Origin: an uncultured Bacteroidales bacterium
GTDB lineage: Bacteria; Bacteroidota; Bacteroidia; Bacteroidales; Paludibacteraceae
Reading direction: 5' to 3'
NCBI GenBank assembly: GCA_946187555.1
Contig: CAMHQP010000009.1
Span: 1 to 46,780, forward strand
DNA length: 46,780 nt
The position numbers and the translations under genes are program-made. Positions 18,078 to 26,962 of this stretch are shown piece after piece (position 1 is the first letter of the stretch; each line of letters begins with the position of its first letter). The notes below the pieces were generated by a model. That model did not search any database, was not told the origin of the DNA, and was given only the letters and a program-made list of their open reading frames with translations.

Positions 18078-18111
18078 TAATCACACAATAATCACGCACT
18101 AATCACCCAAT
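18068..18111. repeat. 11-bp tandem repeat, four units
   Basis: Four consecutive 11-mers of the form AATCACNCANT (AATCACGCATT, AATCACACAAT, AATCACGCACT, AATCACCCAAT). The first unit encodes the N-terminus of ComEC; the rest form its upstream region. Confidence 0.85.
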
Positions 18112-18157
18112 AAACCTCCGTTGCAACCCGTGTATTTACGGGGATTTGCAGCAGGTT

Positions 18158-18808
18158 TTATGGTTGGCCCTTCATTTTTCGGATGGCTTCTTCGGGGTCT
18201 GGGGCGTTGAAGACGGCAGAACCGGCTACGAGGGCGTCTGCGCCGGCGGCGAAGAGTTCGGCGGCATTCTGGGTATTGACCCCACCATCGATTTCGATCA
18301 GCGTATTCAGTCCGCGGTAGTCAATCTCCTCGCGTATGAAACGGATCTTGTCCATTGTTTCCGGGATGAATTTCTGGCCTCCGAAGCCCGCAAAGACCGA
18401 CATCAGCAGCACCATGTCCACCTTGTCCAAGTACGGCACGAGGCGTTTCACGTCAATATCCGGATTGATGGTAAGGCAAGTGCGAACACCCTTCGCTTTA
18501 ATCATGTCCAGCACCGGCATCGGATCATTGACGGCCTCTAAGTGGAAACCCACCGACCAGGCACCGGCGTCGCAGAAGCGCTCTACGTATTTCTCGGGAT
18601 GCACAATCATCAAATGCACATCCAGCGGTTTTTTGCAGTACTTGCGCATCGGTTCCATCAGCGGAAAACCGAACGATATGTTCGGCACAAACGTACCGTC
18701 CATCACATCGATATGCAGCCAGTCGGCCTCGCTACGGTTGATCATCTCTAAGTCTTGTGCCAGATGTCCGAAATCGGCGGACAACACACTTGGAGCAATA
18801 ATTTTCAT
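18158..18808 (-). CDS. rpe: Ribulose-phosphate 3-epimerase
   Basis: A 216-residue TIM-barrel enzyme interconverting ribulose-5-phosphate and xylulose-5-phosphate in the pentose phosphate pathway. Signature segments are KIIAPSVLSADFGHL, HIDVMDGTFVPN (metal-binding His and Asp), DVHLMI, and EIDGGVN near the C-terminus. The mobile loop before GFGGQ reads SVFAGFGGQ; the usual family form is SVNPGFGGQ or SVEPGFGGQ, so two positions are changed. The start is ATG 18806-18808; longer reading frames extend into the upstream regulator gene. It follows that gene by 19 bp. Confidence 0.93.
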   Translation of the reverse strand: MKIIAPSVLSADFGHLAQDLEMINRSEADWLHIDVMDGTFVPNISFGFPLMEPMRKYCKKPLDVHLMIVHPEKYVERFCDAGAWSVGFHLEAVNDPMPVLDMIKAKGVRTCLTINPDIDVKRLVPYLDKVDMVLLMSVFAGFGGQKFIPETMDKIRFIREEIDYRGLNTLIEIDGGVNTQNAAELFAAGADALVAGSAVFNAPDPEEAIRKMKGQP

Positions 18809-18827
18809 ATCTCTAAACAGTAAACAT

Positions 18828-19502
18828 TCAACGCTCGTTGTTAACGAGCTTATATCCTTTATAACGCACGGCAATAATCTCGTATTGTGCCGCTTTGATA
18901 AACCCGCGCAGATGGTTGACATAGACGCCGAGCGAGCGAGCCGTGAACGCGTTGTCTTCCTTCCAGAGCGCCGATAAGATCTTATGCCTGTCCACCACCT
19001 CGCCCTCATGCCGAGCGAGCATCAACAGCAGGTCACTCTCCCGCGCGGACATATGCTGCCCGTCGAAAGTCTGATGGAGCGAATCGAAGGTATGTCCGTT
19101 CAACTCAAACACCTTCTGTTTGTTCTCTTCAAACGCCCGTACGCGGCGTAGCAGCGCCTCGATGCGGCAGATGAGAATATCCATCGTGAAGGGCTTGATC
19201 TGGTAGTCGTCTGCGCCCAACTGAAAAGCACGCATCTGGTCTTCGCGATCACTGCGCACGGTCAGTACCAGCAGCGGAATATTTGGCAAACGATGACGGA
19301 TGTTTTTCAGCAGATCATACCCGTTCATGCCCACGCCCTGCAGCTCCATCAGTACAGCATCCCAATGCTCCGCCGACAAAGCTTCCAGTCCCGCTTTGCC
19401 GTCACTCACCCGCATCGCTTTGTAGCCCCGACTGTCCAAGTAATCGCTGAGCACCGTCGAGAGGGTGACATCGCCGTCTATAATCAAGATACGTGCTGCC
19501 AT
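18828..19502 (-). CDS. OmpR/PhoB-type response regulator with atypical receiver
   Basis: A 224-residue regulator: receiver domain 1-120 and winged-helix DNA-binding domain about 128-222 (SARESDLLLMLARHEGEVV, ending AVRYKGYKLV). By PhoB numbering, the acidic pair is Asp9-Gly10 (normally two acids), the phosphoacceptor position 53 is Glu (DAVLMEL instead of DxxLLDx), while Thr81 and Lys103 are kept. Such a receiver is unlikely to be phosphorylated normally and Glu can mimic phospho-Asp. No histidine kinase gene is nearby. A divergent promoter shared with the asparaginase gene drives it, and rpe and comEC follow on the same strand. Confidence 0.9.
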   Translation of the reverse strand: MAARILIIDGDVTLSTVLSDYLDSRGYKAMRVSDGKAGLEALSAEHWDAVLMELQGVGMNGYDLLKNIRHRLPNIPLLVLTVRSDREDQMRAFQLGADDYQIKPFTMDILICRIEALLRRVRAFEENKQKVFELNGHTFDSLHQTFDGQHMSARESDLLLMLARHEGEVVDRHKILSALWKEDNAFTARSLGVYVNHLRGFIKAAQYEIIAVRYKGYKLVNNER

Positions 19503-19519
19503 ATTCTTAAAAATCGCTG

Positions 19520-19551
19520 CAAATTTACGATTTTTTTTGCATATGTGCAAG
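19520..19551 (-). promoter_or_regulatory. Promoter for response regulator gene
   Basis: Minus strand: -33 CTTG (19548-19551), 20-bp spacer, -7 TAAATTTG (19520-19527). It interlocks with the divergent asparaginase promoter. Confidence 0.7.
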
Positions 19552-19567
19552 AATTTTTGTAATTTTG
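19536..19567 (+). promoter_or_regulatory. Promoter for asparaginase/PepD
   Basis: -33 TTTG (19536-19539), 20-bp spacer, -7 TAATTTTG (19560-19567); ATG at 19590. Confidence 0.8.
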
Positions 19568-19589
19568 CAGCGGAAAAAAGAAAAATACC

Positions 19590-20612
19590 ATGAGTAAAGT
19601 TCTTTTGATTTCAACGGGAGGCACCATCACGATGGTGCGTGATGCGGCTACACAAGCGCTCGTACCGGCGGATATAGACACGTTCAAAGCCTATATGCCG
19701 GAACTTTTCGCCGGCGCTGTGCAGGTCGACATCCAGGCCTTCTCGCCCCTCATCGACTCTTCCGACGTCAATCCCGATTGTTGGGTACGCATGGCGCGGA
19801 TGGTCTTTGACCATTACGAGGAGTACGACGGCTTCGTCATCCTGCACGGTACGGACACGATGTCCTACTCGGCATCGGCGCTCAGTTTTATGTTGGAAAA
19901 CCTGTCCAAACCGGTCGTCTTCACCGGTTCCCAACTACCCGTCGGTGTCCTGCGCTCCGATGCCAGGGAGAATCTGCTGACGGCTATCGAGATAGCGGCT
20001 GCCAAGGACGAAGACGGCAACGCGATCGTACCCGAGGTGACCATCTATTTCGAAGATCGGCTCTTCCGGGCGAACCGCACCACCAAGCGGAATGCGGAGC
20101 ATTTCTCGGCCTTCAACAGTTATAACTATCCTGCGCTTGCCAAGGCCGGTGTACATATTACGTACCAGCCCCATCTCGTTCATTACTCCGATCCCGAAGC
20201 CCCGCTGCGCCTGCATACGACTTTCGATACCAACGTCGCAGTCCTCAAACTCTTCCCGGGGATTCGCCAACCGGTCGTGCGCGCGCTCTTACGTACACGC
20301 GGTTTAAAAGGTGTCGTCCTTGAGACCTTCGGTGCCGGCAACGCCCCTACCGACAAATGGCTCTATAAAGAACTCAAAACGGCCGTGGACAACGGTATCA
20401 TCATCGTCAACAAAACGCAGTGTAACACCGGTTCCGTCGAGATGGGACTCTATGCCGTCTCGCTCAACCTCATGAAAGCCGGCGTCCTCTCCGGATATGA
20501 TATCACCACCGAGGCGCTGCTCACCAAGATGATGCTCCTCCTCGGCGAGAACCCCGAAAACGCCAAAGAACTCATAACCCAAAATCTCTGCGGAGAAGTA
20601 ACAATTGATTAA
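19590..20612 (+). CDS. ansA: Type I L-asparaginase
   Basis: A 340-residue asparaginase that hydrolyses asparagine to aspartate and ammonia. Catalytic threonines are visible in STGGTI (Thr12 region) and in HGTDTM (residues 86-91), and the Lys of the second triad is expected later in the first domain. There is no signal peptide, so the enzyme is cytoplasmic, as for type I. QLPVGVLRSDARENLLTAIEIA is a conserved block. It is followed 3 bp later by pepD, forming a peptide and amino acid catabolism pair. Confidence 0.94.
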   Translation: MSKVLLISTGGTITMVRDAATQALVPADIDTFKAYMPELFAGAVQVDIQAFSPLIDSSDVNPDCWVRMARMVFDHYEEYDGFVILHGTDTMSYSASALSFMLENLSKPVVFTGSQLPVGVLRSDARENLLTAIEIAAAKDEDGNAIVPEVTIYFEDRLFRANRTTKRNAEHFSAFNSYNYPALAKAGVHITYQPHLVHYSDPEAPLRLHTTFDTNVAVLKLFPGIRQPVVRALLRTRGLKGVVLETFGAGNAPTDKWLYKELKTAVDNGIIIVNKTQCNTGSVEMGLYAVSLNLMKAGVLSGYDITTEALLTKMMLLLGENPENAKELITQNLCGEVTID

Positions 20613-20615
20613 AAT

Positions 20616-22061
20616 ATGAAAAATCTAGAACCTAAAGGCTTGTGGAGCAGTTTCTACAGCCTGACTCAGATCCCGCGTCCTAGCGGTAAACGCAAAGAGA
20701 TCGCGGATTTCCTCTTCAACTACGGTAAATCGCTCGGTCTCGAGACCCTGCAGGACGAGATCGGAAACGTCCTCATTCGCAAACCCGCCTCGCCGGGTAT
20801 GGAGAACCACCCGGGTGTGATCCTGCAAGGACACATGGACATGGTGCCCCAGAAAAACAGCGACAAGGTCTTCGATTTCGAGAAAGACCCCATCGAGGCG
20901 TATGTAGAAGATAATGGTCAGTGGGTAACGGCCAACGGCACGACCCTCGGTGCGGACAACGGTATCGGTGTTGCCACCGCGATGTCCATCCTTGCCGACA
21001 AGAACGTAGTGCATCCGCCTCTGGAGGCACTCTTCACCATCGATGAGGAAACCGGTATGTACGGTGCCAACGACCTGAAGGCAGGTTGGCTCCAAGGCAA
21101 GTATCTGCTCAACCTCGACTCCGAGACCGAGGGCGAGTTGTATGTGGGTTGTGCCGGCGGTATCGACACGACGGCTACGTTTGACTATCAGCCTGTTGAG
21201 ACCGAAGAGGGCGATATTGCACTGAAGGTTGAACTCAAGGGCTGCAAAGGTGGTCACTCGGGCTGCGATATCCATCTCCAGCGCGCCAACGCGATCAAAC
21301 TCCTGTTCCGTTTCCTCAAGGATGCGGTGGCTAACTACGAGGCTCGTCTGGCATGTGTCGAAGGCGGTTCGCTCCGCAACGCCATCCCGCGTGAGGCATC
21401 GGCTATCATCACCATCCCCGAAGAGAGTTATCAAGACGTGCAGGATCTCGTGGATCGTTACGAAGACCTCTGGCTCAAAGAGTTTGACGGCGTGGAGACC
21501 GATCTGACCTTCAAGGCCAGCGAAGTAGAGTGCCCGAAGACCGAACTGCCGGAAGATGTACAAGATTTCCTTATCCACGCCATCACCCTATGCCCGCATG
21601 GTGTGTACCGCTTCATCACCGAGATGCCCGACATCGTCGAGACCTCCAATAACGTAGCGATGATCAAGACCGAAGAGGGTAAAATCGAAGTGTGCTGCTT
21701 GACACGTTCGAACGTAGAGAGCCGTAAGGAAGAGCTGGCATCCATCATCCAGTCCGCTTTCTCGCTCGCCGGCGCAGATGTCCAATTCTCCGGCGCATAC
21801 CCGGGATGGCAGCCTAACTTCAAGAGCAACTTACTCAAGGTCATGAAAGAAACGTACGAGAAAGAGTTTGGTTCCTCTCCTCGTATCGTTACTATCCATG
21901 CCGGCCTCGAGTGCGGCATCATCGGTGCCAACTATCCGAACATGGAGATGATCTCCTTCGGCCCGACTATCGAACATCCGCACTCGCCCGACGAGCGCGT
22001 CAACATTGCTACCGTGCAGAAGTTTTATCGCTTTGTATTAGCTGCTCTACAGCGGCTTTAG
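20616..22061 (+). CDS. pepD: Aminoacyl-histidine dipeptidase (M20 family)
   Basis: A 481-residue cytosolic metallopeptidase of the PepD/carnosinase-like M20 family that cleaves dipeptides such as Xaa-His. Visible metal and catalytic residues are His73 and Asp75 (QGHMDMVPQ), bridging Asp114 (LGADNGIG), Glu144-Glu145 (TIDEETGMYG), Asp in LNLDSE, and the late His in IEHPHSPDE. The dimerisation domain lies between about 190 and 385. Length is typical. The last 53 bp overlap the 3' end of the convergent ctp gene. Confidence 0.94.
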   Translation: MKNLEPKGLWSSFYSLTQIPRPSGKRKEIADFLFNYGKSLGLETLQDEIGNVLIRKPASPGMENHPGVILQGHMDMVPQKNSDKVFDFEKDPIEAYVEDNGQWVTANGTTLGADNGIGVATAMSILADKNVVHPPLEALFTIDEETGMYGANDLKAGWLQGKYLLNLDSETEGELYVGCAGGIDTTATFDYQPVETEEGDIALKVELKGCKGGHSGCDIHLQRANAIKLLFRFLKDAVANYEARLACVEGGSLRNAIPREASAIITIPEESYQDVQDLVDRYEDLWLKEFDGVETDLTFKASEVECPKTELPEDVQDFLIHAITLCPHGVYRFITEMPDIVETSNNVAMIKTEEGKIEVCCLTRSNVESRKEELASIIQSAFSLAGADVQFSGAYPGWQPNFKSNLLKVMKETYEKEFGSSPRIVTIHAGLECGIIGANYPNMEMISFGPTIEHPHSPDERVNIATVQKFYRFVLAALQRL

Positions 22062-23640
22062 TGATCTCATCGTCGCGCTCAAACAAGGGGAAGAAACCCT
22101 CGTCACCGAGTACGTCACGAACGATATAAGCATGCAGAAGTCGCGTCATTAACGGACGCGATTTTTGTATCTCTGCCTCCTTGGGCTCCACGCCTTTCTC
22201 TTCGGCAAAACGCACGAACTCACGCAGTATATTCTGCTTGATCAGATGCTGCTCAAGAGCCTGCCAATCGCTGAACTTACTCAGCTCCTTGCGGTGTTTA
22301 TCCGTGTATTTGTATGCAAACTGATAGGTGTACGCCAGGTTCACGCAGCGGTTGTACCAAGGTGTATTGAGGGTGGTGTCTCGGCCTACAAACACATCAG
22401 GCATGATACCTCCACCGCCGTACATCTTACGGCCGCCCTTCGTGTAATACGCCGTCGTGTCCGCGAAATGGATACTGTCCGCCGAATAGAACTCGCCGTG
22501 TTCCCAGCGCTCCACCAGATCGCGCTCGTAGTCCTCCTGATCGCCCATCGTATAGGGTTTCTGGATACAACGTCCACTCGGCGTGTAATAACGTGCCACA
22601 GTCAGACGAACCGCACTACCGTCCTCAAACGGCATCTGCTGCTGAACCAGTCCCTTACCGAACGAACGTCTGCCGACAATAGTAGCTCGGTCGTTATCCT
22701 GCATGGCGCCGGCGAAGATCTCACTCGCACTCGCCGAGAAATTATCGATCAATACCACCAGCGGAACCTCTTTGAAGCGACCACTGCCGTTGGCCTTTGC
22801 CTCGTAACGCGGATACGCGCGCCCCTGCGAATAAACGATCAGATCACCGCGGTGCAAAAACTCATTGGCCATATGGATGGCCTGCTCCATGTATCCGCCG
22901 CTGTTCTCGCGCAAGTCCACGATATAGCTGTCCGCACCCTTCGCGTACAACTCCGCCAAGGCAGACAGAAACTCTTTATACGTCGTCTCGCCGAATTTAT
23001 TCACGCGGATGAAACCGATCTTTTTGCCCTCACGCTCGATGATGAATTTTGCATCGACTGAATGAACCGGTATATCGCCGCGGGTAACGGTGAAGTACAG
23101 CATCTCCGGCGTGCCCGAACGCAGTACGCCCAGTTTGACTTGCGTACCTTTCTCGCCGCGCAGGGTCTTCATCACCTTCTCGTTATTGATCTTCTTACCC
23201 ACGAACGCAGAGTCATCGACAGTGATCAACTTATCGCCGGCCAACACACCGACACCCTCACTCGGGCCGCCCGAGATAACGGCTACGATACGCACTGTGT
23301 CCTGTTGGATAGTGAACTGCACACCGATACCCGAGAACGAACCCGCTAACTCCGAGTTCACCATCTCCAGGTCTTCTTTGGGGATGTACGCGCTATGAGG
23401 ATCGAGTTTCTTCACCAGCTCCGTCATCGCCTCGTCGGTGATGCTGTCGATGTTCAGACTATCCACATACGCTTTCTCCATCAGATCCAGCAGACGGTCG
23501 ATCTTCGATTGCTCTAACATCAACGTACCGTTCTGAAAAACGAAACGCTGAGCCTGTACGTTCTGACTAAGAGCCATCCCGATGATGATGCCCAAGGCCA
23601 AACCAATGACCGTCAATGTCGGTAAAATATACTTCTTCAT
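22009..23640 (-). CDS. C-terminal processing peptidase (S41)
   Basis: A 543-residue exported serine protease. Residues 1-30 are a signal anchor; a PDZ domain lies around 85-185 (SGIGVQFTIQQD ... GDKLITVDD); the S41 catalytic domain follows. The Ser-Lys dyad is Ser304 (NFSASASEIFAGA) and Lys329 (GRRSFGKGLVQQ), 25 residues apart as in Prc and CtpB. The family degrades or trims periplasmic proteins from their C-termini. The start is ATG 23638-23640, 4 bp after the dCMP deaminase stop. Last gene of the mpl operon. Confidence 0.93.
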   Translation of the reverse strand: MKKYILPTLTVIGLALGIIIGMALSQNVQAQRFVFQNGTLMLEQSKIDRLLDLMEKAYVDSLNIDSITDEAMTELVKKLDPHSAYIPKEDLEMVNSELAGSFSGIGVQFTIQQDTVRIVAVISGGPSEGVGVLAGDKLITVDDSAFVGKKINNEKVMKTLRGEKGTQVKLGVLRSGTPEMLYFTVTRGDIPVHSVDAKFIIEREGKKIGFIRVNKFGETTYKEFLSALAELYAKGADSYIVDLRENSGGYMEQAIHMANEFLHRGDLIVYSQGRAYPRYEAKANGSGRFKEVPLVVLIDNFSASASEIFAGAMQDNDRATIVGRRSFGKGLVQQQMPFEDGSAVRLTVARYYTPSGRCIQKPYTMGDQEDYERDLVERWEHGEFYSADSIHFADTTAYYTKGGRKMYGGGGIMPDVFVGRDTTLNTPWYNRCVNLAYTYQFAYKYTDKHRKELSKFSDWQALEQHLIKQNILREFVRFAEEKGVEPKEAEIQKSRPLMTRLLHAYIVRDVLGDEGFFPLFERDDEITKAAVEQLIQSDKTSAR

Positions 23641-23644
23641 TTTT

Positions 23645-24070
23645 TTATTTGTTTTCAGGTAAAAATTCAACCTCAATCCCCGCGCGCTTCAGCAATTCTA
23701 CACCATCCATCAACCGGTACTCTTCGCCGTACACCACGCGCTTGATGCCCGATTGGATGATCAGTTTGGAGCACTCGAGGCAGGGCGAGGCCGTCACATA
23801 CAGCGTCGCACCGTTCGAACTGTTATTCGAGCGCGCAACCTTCGTCAGTGCATTTGCTTCCGCATGCAGTACGTAGGGCTTACTCACGTTGTTTTCATCC
23901 TCGCAGATGTTCTCAAAACCCGAAGGCGTGCCGTTATAACCGTCCGAGATGATCATCTGGTCTTTCACCAGCAGCGCACCCACTTTGCGGCGAACGCAGT
24001 AACTGTTCTCCGCCCACGTGCGTGCCATACGCATGTATAGATAATCGCGTTTTTTCTGTTTCTCAGTCAT
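23645..24070 (-). CDS. Deoxycytidylate (dCMP) deaminase family protein
   Basis: A 141-residue zinc deaminase. Zinc ligands and the catalytic Glu are in HAEAN (His69, Glu71) and SPCLEC (Cys97, Cys100). DGYNGTPSGFENICED is the conserved loop of dCMP deaminases, which make dUMP for thymidylate synthesis. It overlaps the upstream phosphoethanolamine transferase gene by 8 bp and precedes ctp by 4 bp. Confidence 0.93.
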   Translation of the reverse strand: MTEKQKKRDYLYMRMARTWAENSYCVRRKVGALLVKDQMIISDGYNGTPSGFENICEDENNVSKPYVLHAEANALTKVARSNNSSNGATLYVTASPCLECSKLIIQSGIKRVVYGEEYRLMDGVELLKRAGIEVEFLPENK

Positions 24071-25592
24071 ATATAAAAATATCTTTTTCTTTCTCGTAAA
24101 TAGGGCTTTCTAACCCAAGCAGATCCAGTACGGAGTGATAGATAGCGAACGAATTAGCCGGCTCGTCGGTCTCCCTTACTTCACGCCAATCGCCGTTCAA
24201 CCAAACAATGAGCGGAACCTCGTATTGCTCCTTCGGCGCCGTCACCATCGGTACACCGTGCATGAACAATCCGTTCTCGCCCAGACTCTCCCCGTGGTCA
24301 CTCATATAGATCATCGCCGTGCGACGATGCTCTATAGCCGCCAACGAATCGATGAGATTATTCAGCAACCAATCGGTATAGAGTATCGTATTGTCGTACG
24401 CATTCGTCAGTCCGGGAATATTCTTCACGCCCTCTTCCACGTTATGCGCCACAGGGGTAAACACCTCGAAGCGTTCCGGGTACTGCGCCGTGTATTGCGC
24501 ACCGTGACTCGTGTTCGTATGCAGCACGATGAACACCCGCTCTGCCTGCGAGGACTCGATCCGCGCTTTGATACCTGCGAAGAGTGAACCTTCATGACCG
24601 TCATCGGCCTCGGGGAACTGTTTCTTGAGTTCGTCCATTGTCACATATTCCTCGATATGTACGGGCGGTTCACCCCAGTTGTTCGTGCGCCAAACGACAT
24701 CGACCCCATGCCTATAAAGATAATTCGGCAGAGCCTCCACCAGCGTACCCGAAGGAGCCGGTTGCATCATCGCCCTCACCGCCGCCGTCGTATACGTCGC
24801 GCAAGCGTTCGCCGGCAAAGCATGCACATCCGTCCGCTGCGAGAGTAGGGGATTGGTCGCACGCTCATAACCATACAATTGGAAATTCGCCCTTCGACCG
24901 GATTCACCGATCACCAGCACCACCGCCGTCGGCTCTTCTAACGGGCGTAGGGTCGCATCAGGCAGCATCTCTTCCTGCTCATTCGCCGCGCGATGTTGTG
25001 CGTACAAACGACCGCTGTTCACGATATACGACCACGGCATCAGCATTCCGCCTAACTCCGTGTCGTGCTTGCCGAACCACAGAAACTGATTGAAATTAGC
25101 GCCGGCCAGCAGCAGACTCAAACCAATCGCTGCACCGCTCACGATACCGAAACGTTTCCAACTTCCGTAATCCACGCGCTGCATCAATATCCAGCAGGCA
25201 GGTACCATACCGCCCACAACCAACCACAGCAGCATCATCGGGGTGAAGAAAGAAGACGCTTCCGACCAACGCGTGTTGTAGAAGTTCTCCATCATCGTGC
25301 CGTCCAGAATCGTGCGATAAACCACCACAAAATACACACCCGCGGCATTGCAGATCTGTGCCGCCGCTACCAGGACTCGACCAATCGAACGGCAGAGGAA
25401 AAGCAGCAGGTAAACCACCCACAGATTCAACGCCGCCATCACGATACTCAACCCGCCTACGAGCAATATCTTTGCCCCCAGGCCGGCGTCGTTATTCGCT
25501 GCTACATACTGAAAAAACGGAATGTTGTATGCCAACAAACCCCAGATGCTTACAATCGCAGCGAACACTATGAGTGGCAGCTCTTTTTTCAT
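24063..25592 (-). CDS. Phosphoethanolamine transferase (EptA/sulfatase superfamily)
   Basis: A 509-residue inner-membrane enzyme: five hydrophobic segments in residues 5-170, then a periplasmic sulfatase-fold domain. Metal-binding VIGES (Glu230) and SDHGESLGENGLFMHG are present. The nucleophile is probably Thr266 in ACATYTTAAV, aligned with the CGT motif of Neisseria EptA. The family transfers phosphoethanolamine from phosphatidylethanolamine to lipid A or other glycolipids. The exact acceptor cannot be read from sequence. The ATG directly abuts the mpl stop codon. Confidence 0.9.
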   Translation of the reverse strand: MKKELPLIVFAAIVSIWGLLAYNIPFFQYVAANNDAGLGAKILLVGGLSIVMAALNLWVVYLLLFLCRSIGRVLVAAAQICNAAGVYFVVVYRTILDGTMMENFYNTRWSEASSFFTPMMLLWLVVGGMVPACWILMQRVDYGSWKRFGIVSGAAIGLSLLLAGANFNQFLWFGKHDTELGGMLMPWSYIVNSGRLYAQHRAANEQEEMLPDATLRPLEEPTAVVLVIGESGRRANFQLYGYERATNPLLSQRTDVHALPANACATYTTAAVRAMMQPAPSGTLVEALPNYLYRHGVDVVWRTNNWGEPPVHIEEYVTMDELKKQFPEADDGHEGSLFAGIKARIESSQAERVFIVLHTNTSHGAQYTAQYPERFEVFTPVAHNVEEGVKNIPGLTNAYDNTILYTDWLLNNLIDSLAAIEHRRTAMIYMSDHGESLGENGLFMHGVPMVTAPKEQYEVPLIVWLNGDWREVRETDEPANSFAIYHSVLDLLGLESPIYEKEKDIFIYD

Positions 25593-26930
25593 TTATGCTC
25601 CCAGTAATTCTTTTGCAAATTCCTTTACATTCACTCCGTCAAACGTACCGCTACTCATCATGAGTAAGGCCGTGTTCTCGTAGTTCAGTTCTTTCAGGCG
25701 TGCTTGCAGTGCCTCACTCTCCGTGAAAACCTCCACATTTTCCGTGCCAAACGCTTTCTTCACCTCTTCGGCCGTGATGGGTGTGAGGCGTTTATGCTCA
25801 ATCACCTTCGGGTTGAAATAGACGTAGGCGATATCCGCCTCTTTCATGCAGTCCTTGTACTGCGGCAGAAAATCCGCCATCAGGCTCGAGAACGTGTGTA
25901 ACTCCATACAAGCTACCAGTTTTTTCTCCGGATAACGCTCGCGAACCGCATTAACCGTCGCTTTGAGCTTCGACGGTGAGTGAGCAAAATCCTTATACGC
26001 CACGCTCGTCTCCGTCTCGCAGATCTTCTCCAATCGATTGCTCGCGCCGGTGAACGTACTGATCTCGCGGTAGAAATCATCCGGATTAACGCCGATACAG
26101 TGACATGCTAACATCGCCGCTTGCAGGTTCTGCATATTATGCCGTCCGAACACCTGCATCGGCACATTGCCTTCGTAGGCATCGTACGGAATGATCGTCA
26201 TGTCGTCATGTCGGCTTGACCTCATCTCGTCGGCGATCGTCCTCAGGTTCTCATCCCCCTTGAAGTAGATAAAACTGCCCTTAGGTTCGATACTCTTTAC
26301 GAACTTCCGAAACGTCTCGACATACTCCGGAAACGTCGGGAACACATTGATATGATCCCATGCGATACCGGTCAAGATAGCTACATGCGGGTGGTACCAA
26401 AGGAACTTAGACCTTAGATCCAGCGGGCTCGTCAGGTACTCATCGCCCTCGAACACCGCGTACTTCGCCGTGTCGCTCAGACGAACCATGCGCTCGAAGC
26501 CCTCGATCTGTGCACCTACCATATAATCGGCTTCGATACCCAGGCGGTTGAGCACATAGAGGATCATGGACGTGGTGGTCGTCTTCCCGTGCGACCCGCC
26601 TACTACAATACGGATCTTGTCTTTCGTCTGCTCGTACAGGTACTCCGGGAAGGAGTATATCTTGATACCCAACTCACGCGCTTTCACCAACTCCGGGTTG
26701 TCCTCACGGGCATGCATACCGAGGATAATCGCATCCAAGTCCGGCGTGATACGCTCGGGGTGCCATCCTATCTCTTCGGGCAATAAGCCCGCATCACGTA
26801 GGTGAGACAACGCGGGCTCGAAGATTTCATCATCCGAGCCCGTTACCTTATATCCCGCCTTGGAGGCAACGGCTAATGCCAAGTTATGCATCGCCGCTCC
26901 ACCAATAGCTATAAAATGGATTTTAGTCAT
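25593..26930 (-). CDS. mpl: UDP-N-acetylmuramate:L-alanyl-gamma-D-glutamyl-meso-DAP ligase (Mpl)
   Basis: A 445-residue Mur ligase. Residues 1-100 bind the UDP-sugar (IHFIAIGGAAMHNLA), the ATP loop GGSHGKTTTT is at 111-120, and EGDEYLTSP and AWDHINVFPTF are Mpl-type central motifs. The C-terminal domain has YKDFAHSPSKLKATV, also typical of Mpl rather than MurC. The enzyme reattaches recycled tripeptide to UDP-MurNAc in the cytosol. It begins the mpl-eptA-dcd-ctp run and is preceded by a 10-bp tandem repeat. Confidence 0.91.
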   Translation of the reverse strand: MTKIHFIAIGGAAMHNLALAVASKAGYKVTGSDDEIFEPALSHLRDAGLLPEEIGWHPERITPDLDAIILGMHAREDNPELVKARELGIKIYSFPEYLYEQTKDKIRIVVGGSHGKTTTTSMILYVLNRLGIEADYMVGAQIEGFERMVRLSDTAKYAVFEGDEYLTSPLDLRSKFLWYHPHVAILTGIAWDHINVFPTFPEYVETFRKFVKSIEPKGSFIYFKGDENLRTIADEMRSSRHDDMTIIPYDAYEGNVPMQVFGRHNMQNLQAAMLACHCIGVNPDDFYREISTFTGASNRLEKICETETSVAYKDFAHSPSKLKATVNAVRERYPEKKLVACMELHTFSSLMADFLPQYKDCMKEADIAYVYFNPKVIEHKRLTPITAEEVKKAFGTENVEVFTESEALQARLKELNYENTALLMMSSGTFDGVNVKEFAKELLGA

Positions 26931-26962
26931 AGGTAGACCTAGGTTGACCTAGGATGTCCTAG
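26931..26962. repeat. 10-bp tandem repeat, three units
   Basis: Units AGGTAGACCT, AGGTTGACCT and AGGATGTCCT plus AG fill exactly the 32-bp gap between the mpl start and the trigger factor stop. Each unit is itself nearly palindromic and the joints form CCTAGG. Confidence 0.85.

Noticed and set aside
20625..21578. 317-codon minus frame opposite pepD
   Set aside because: Antisense shadow; composition follows the codon pattern of pepD.
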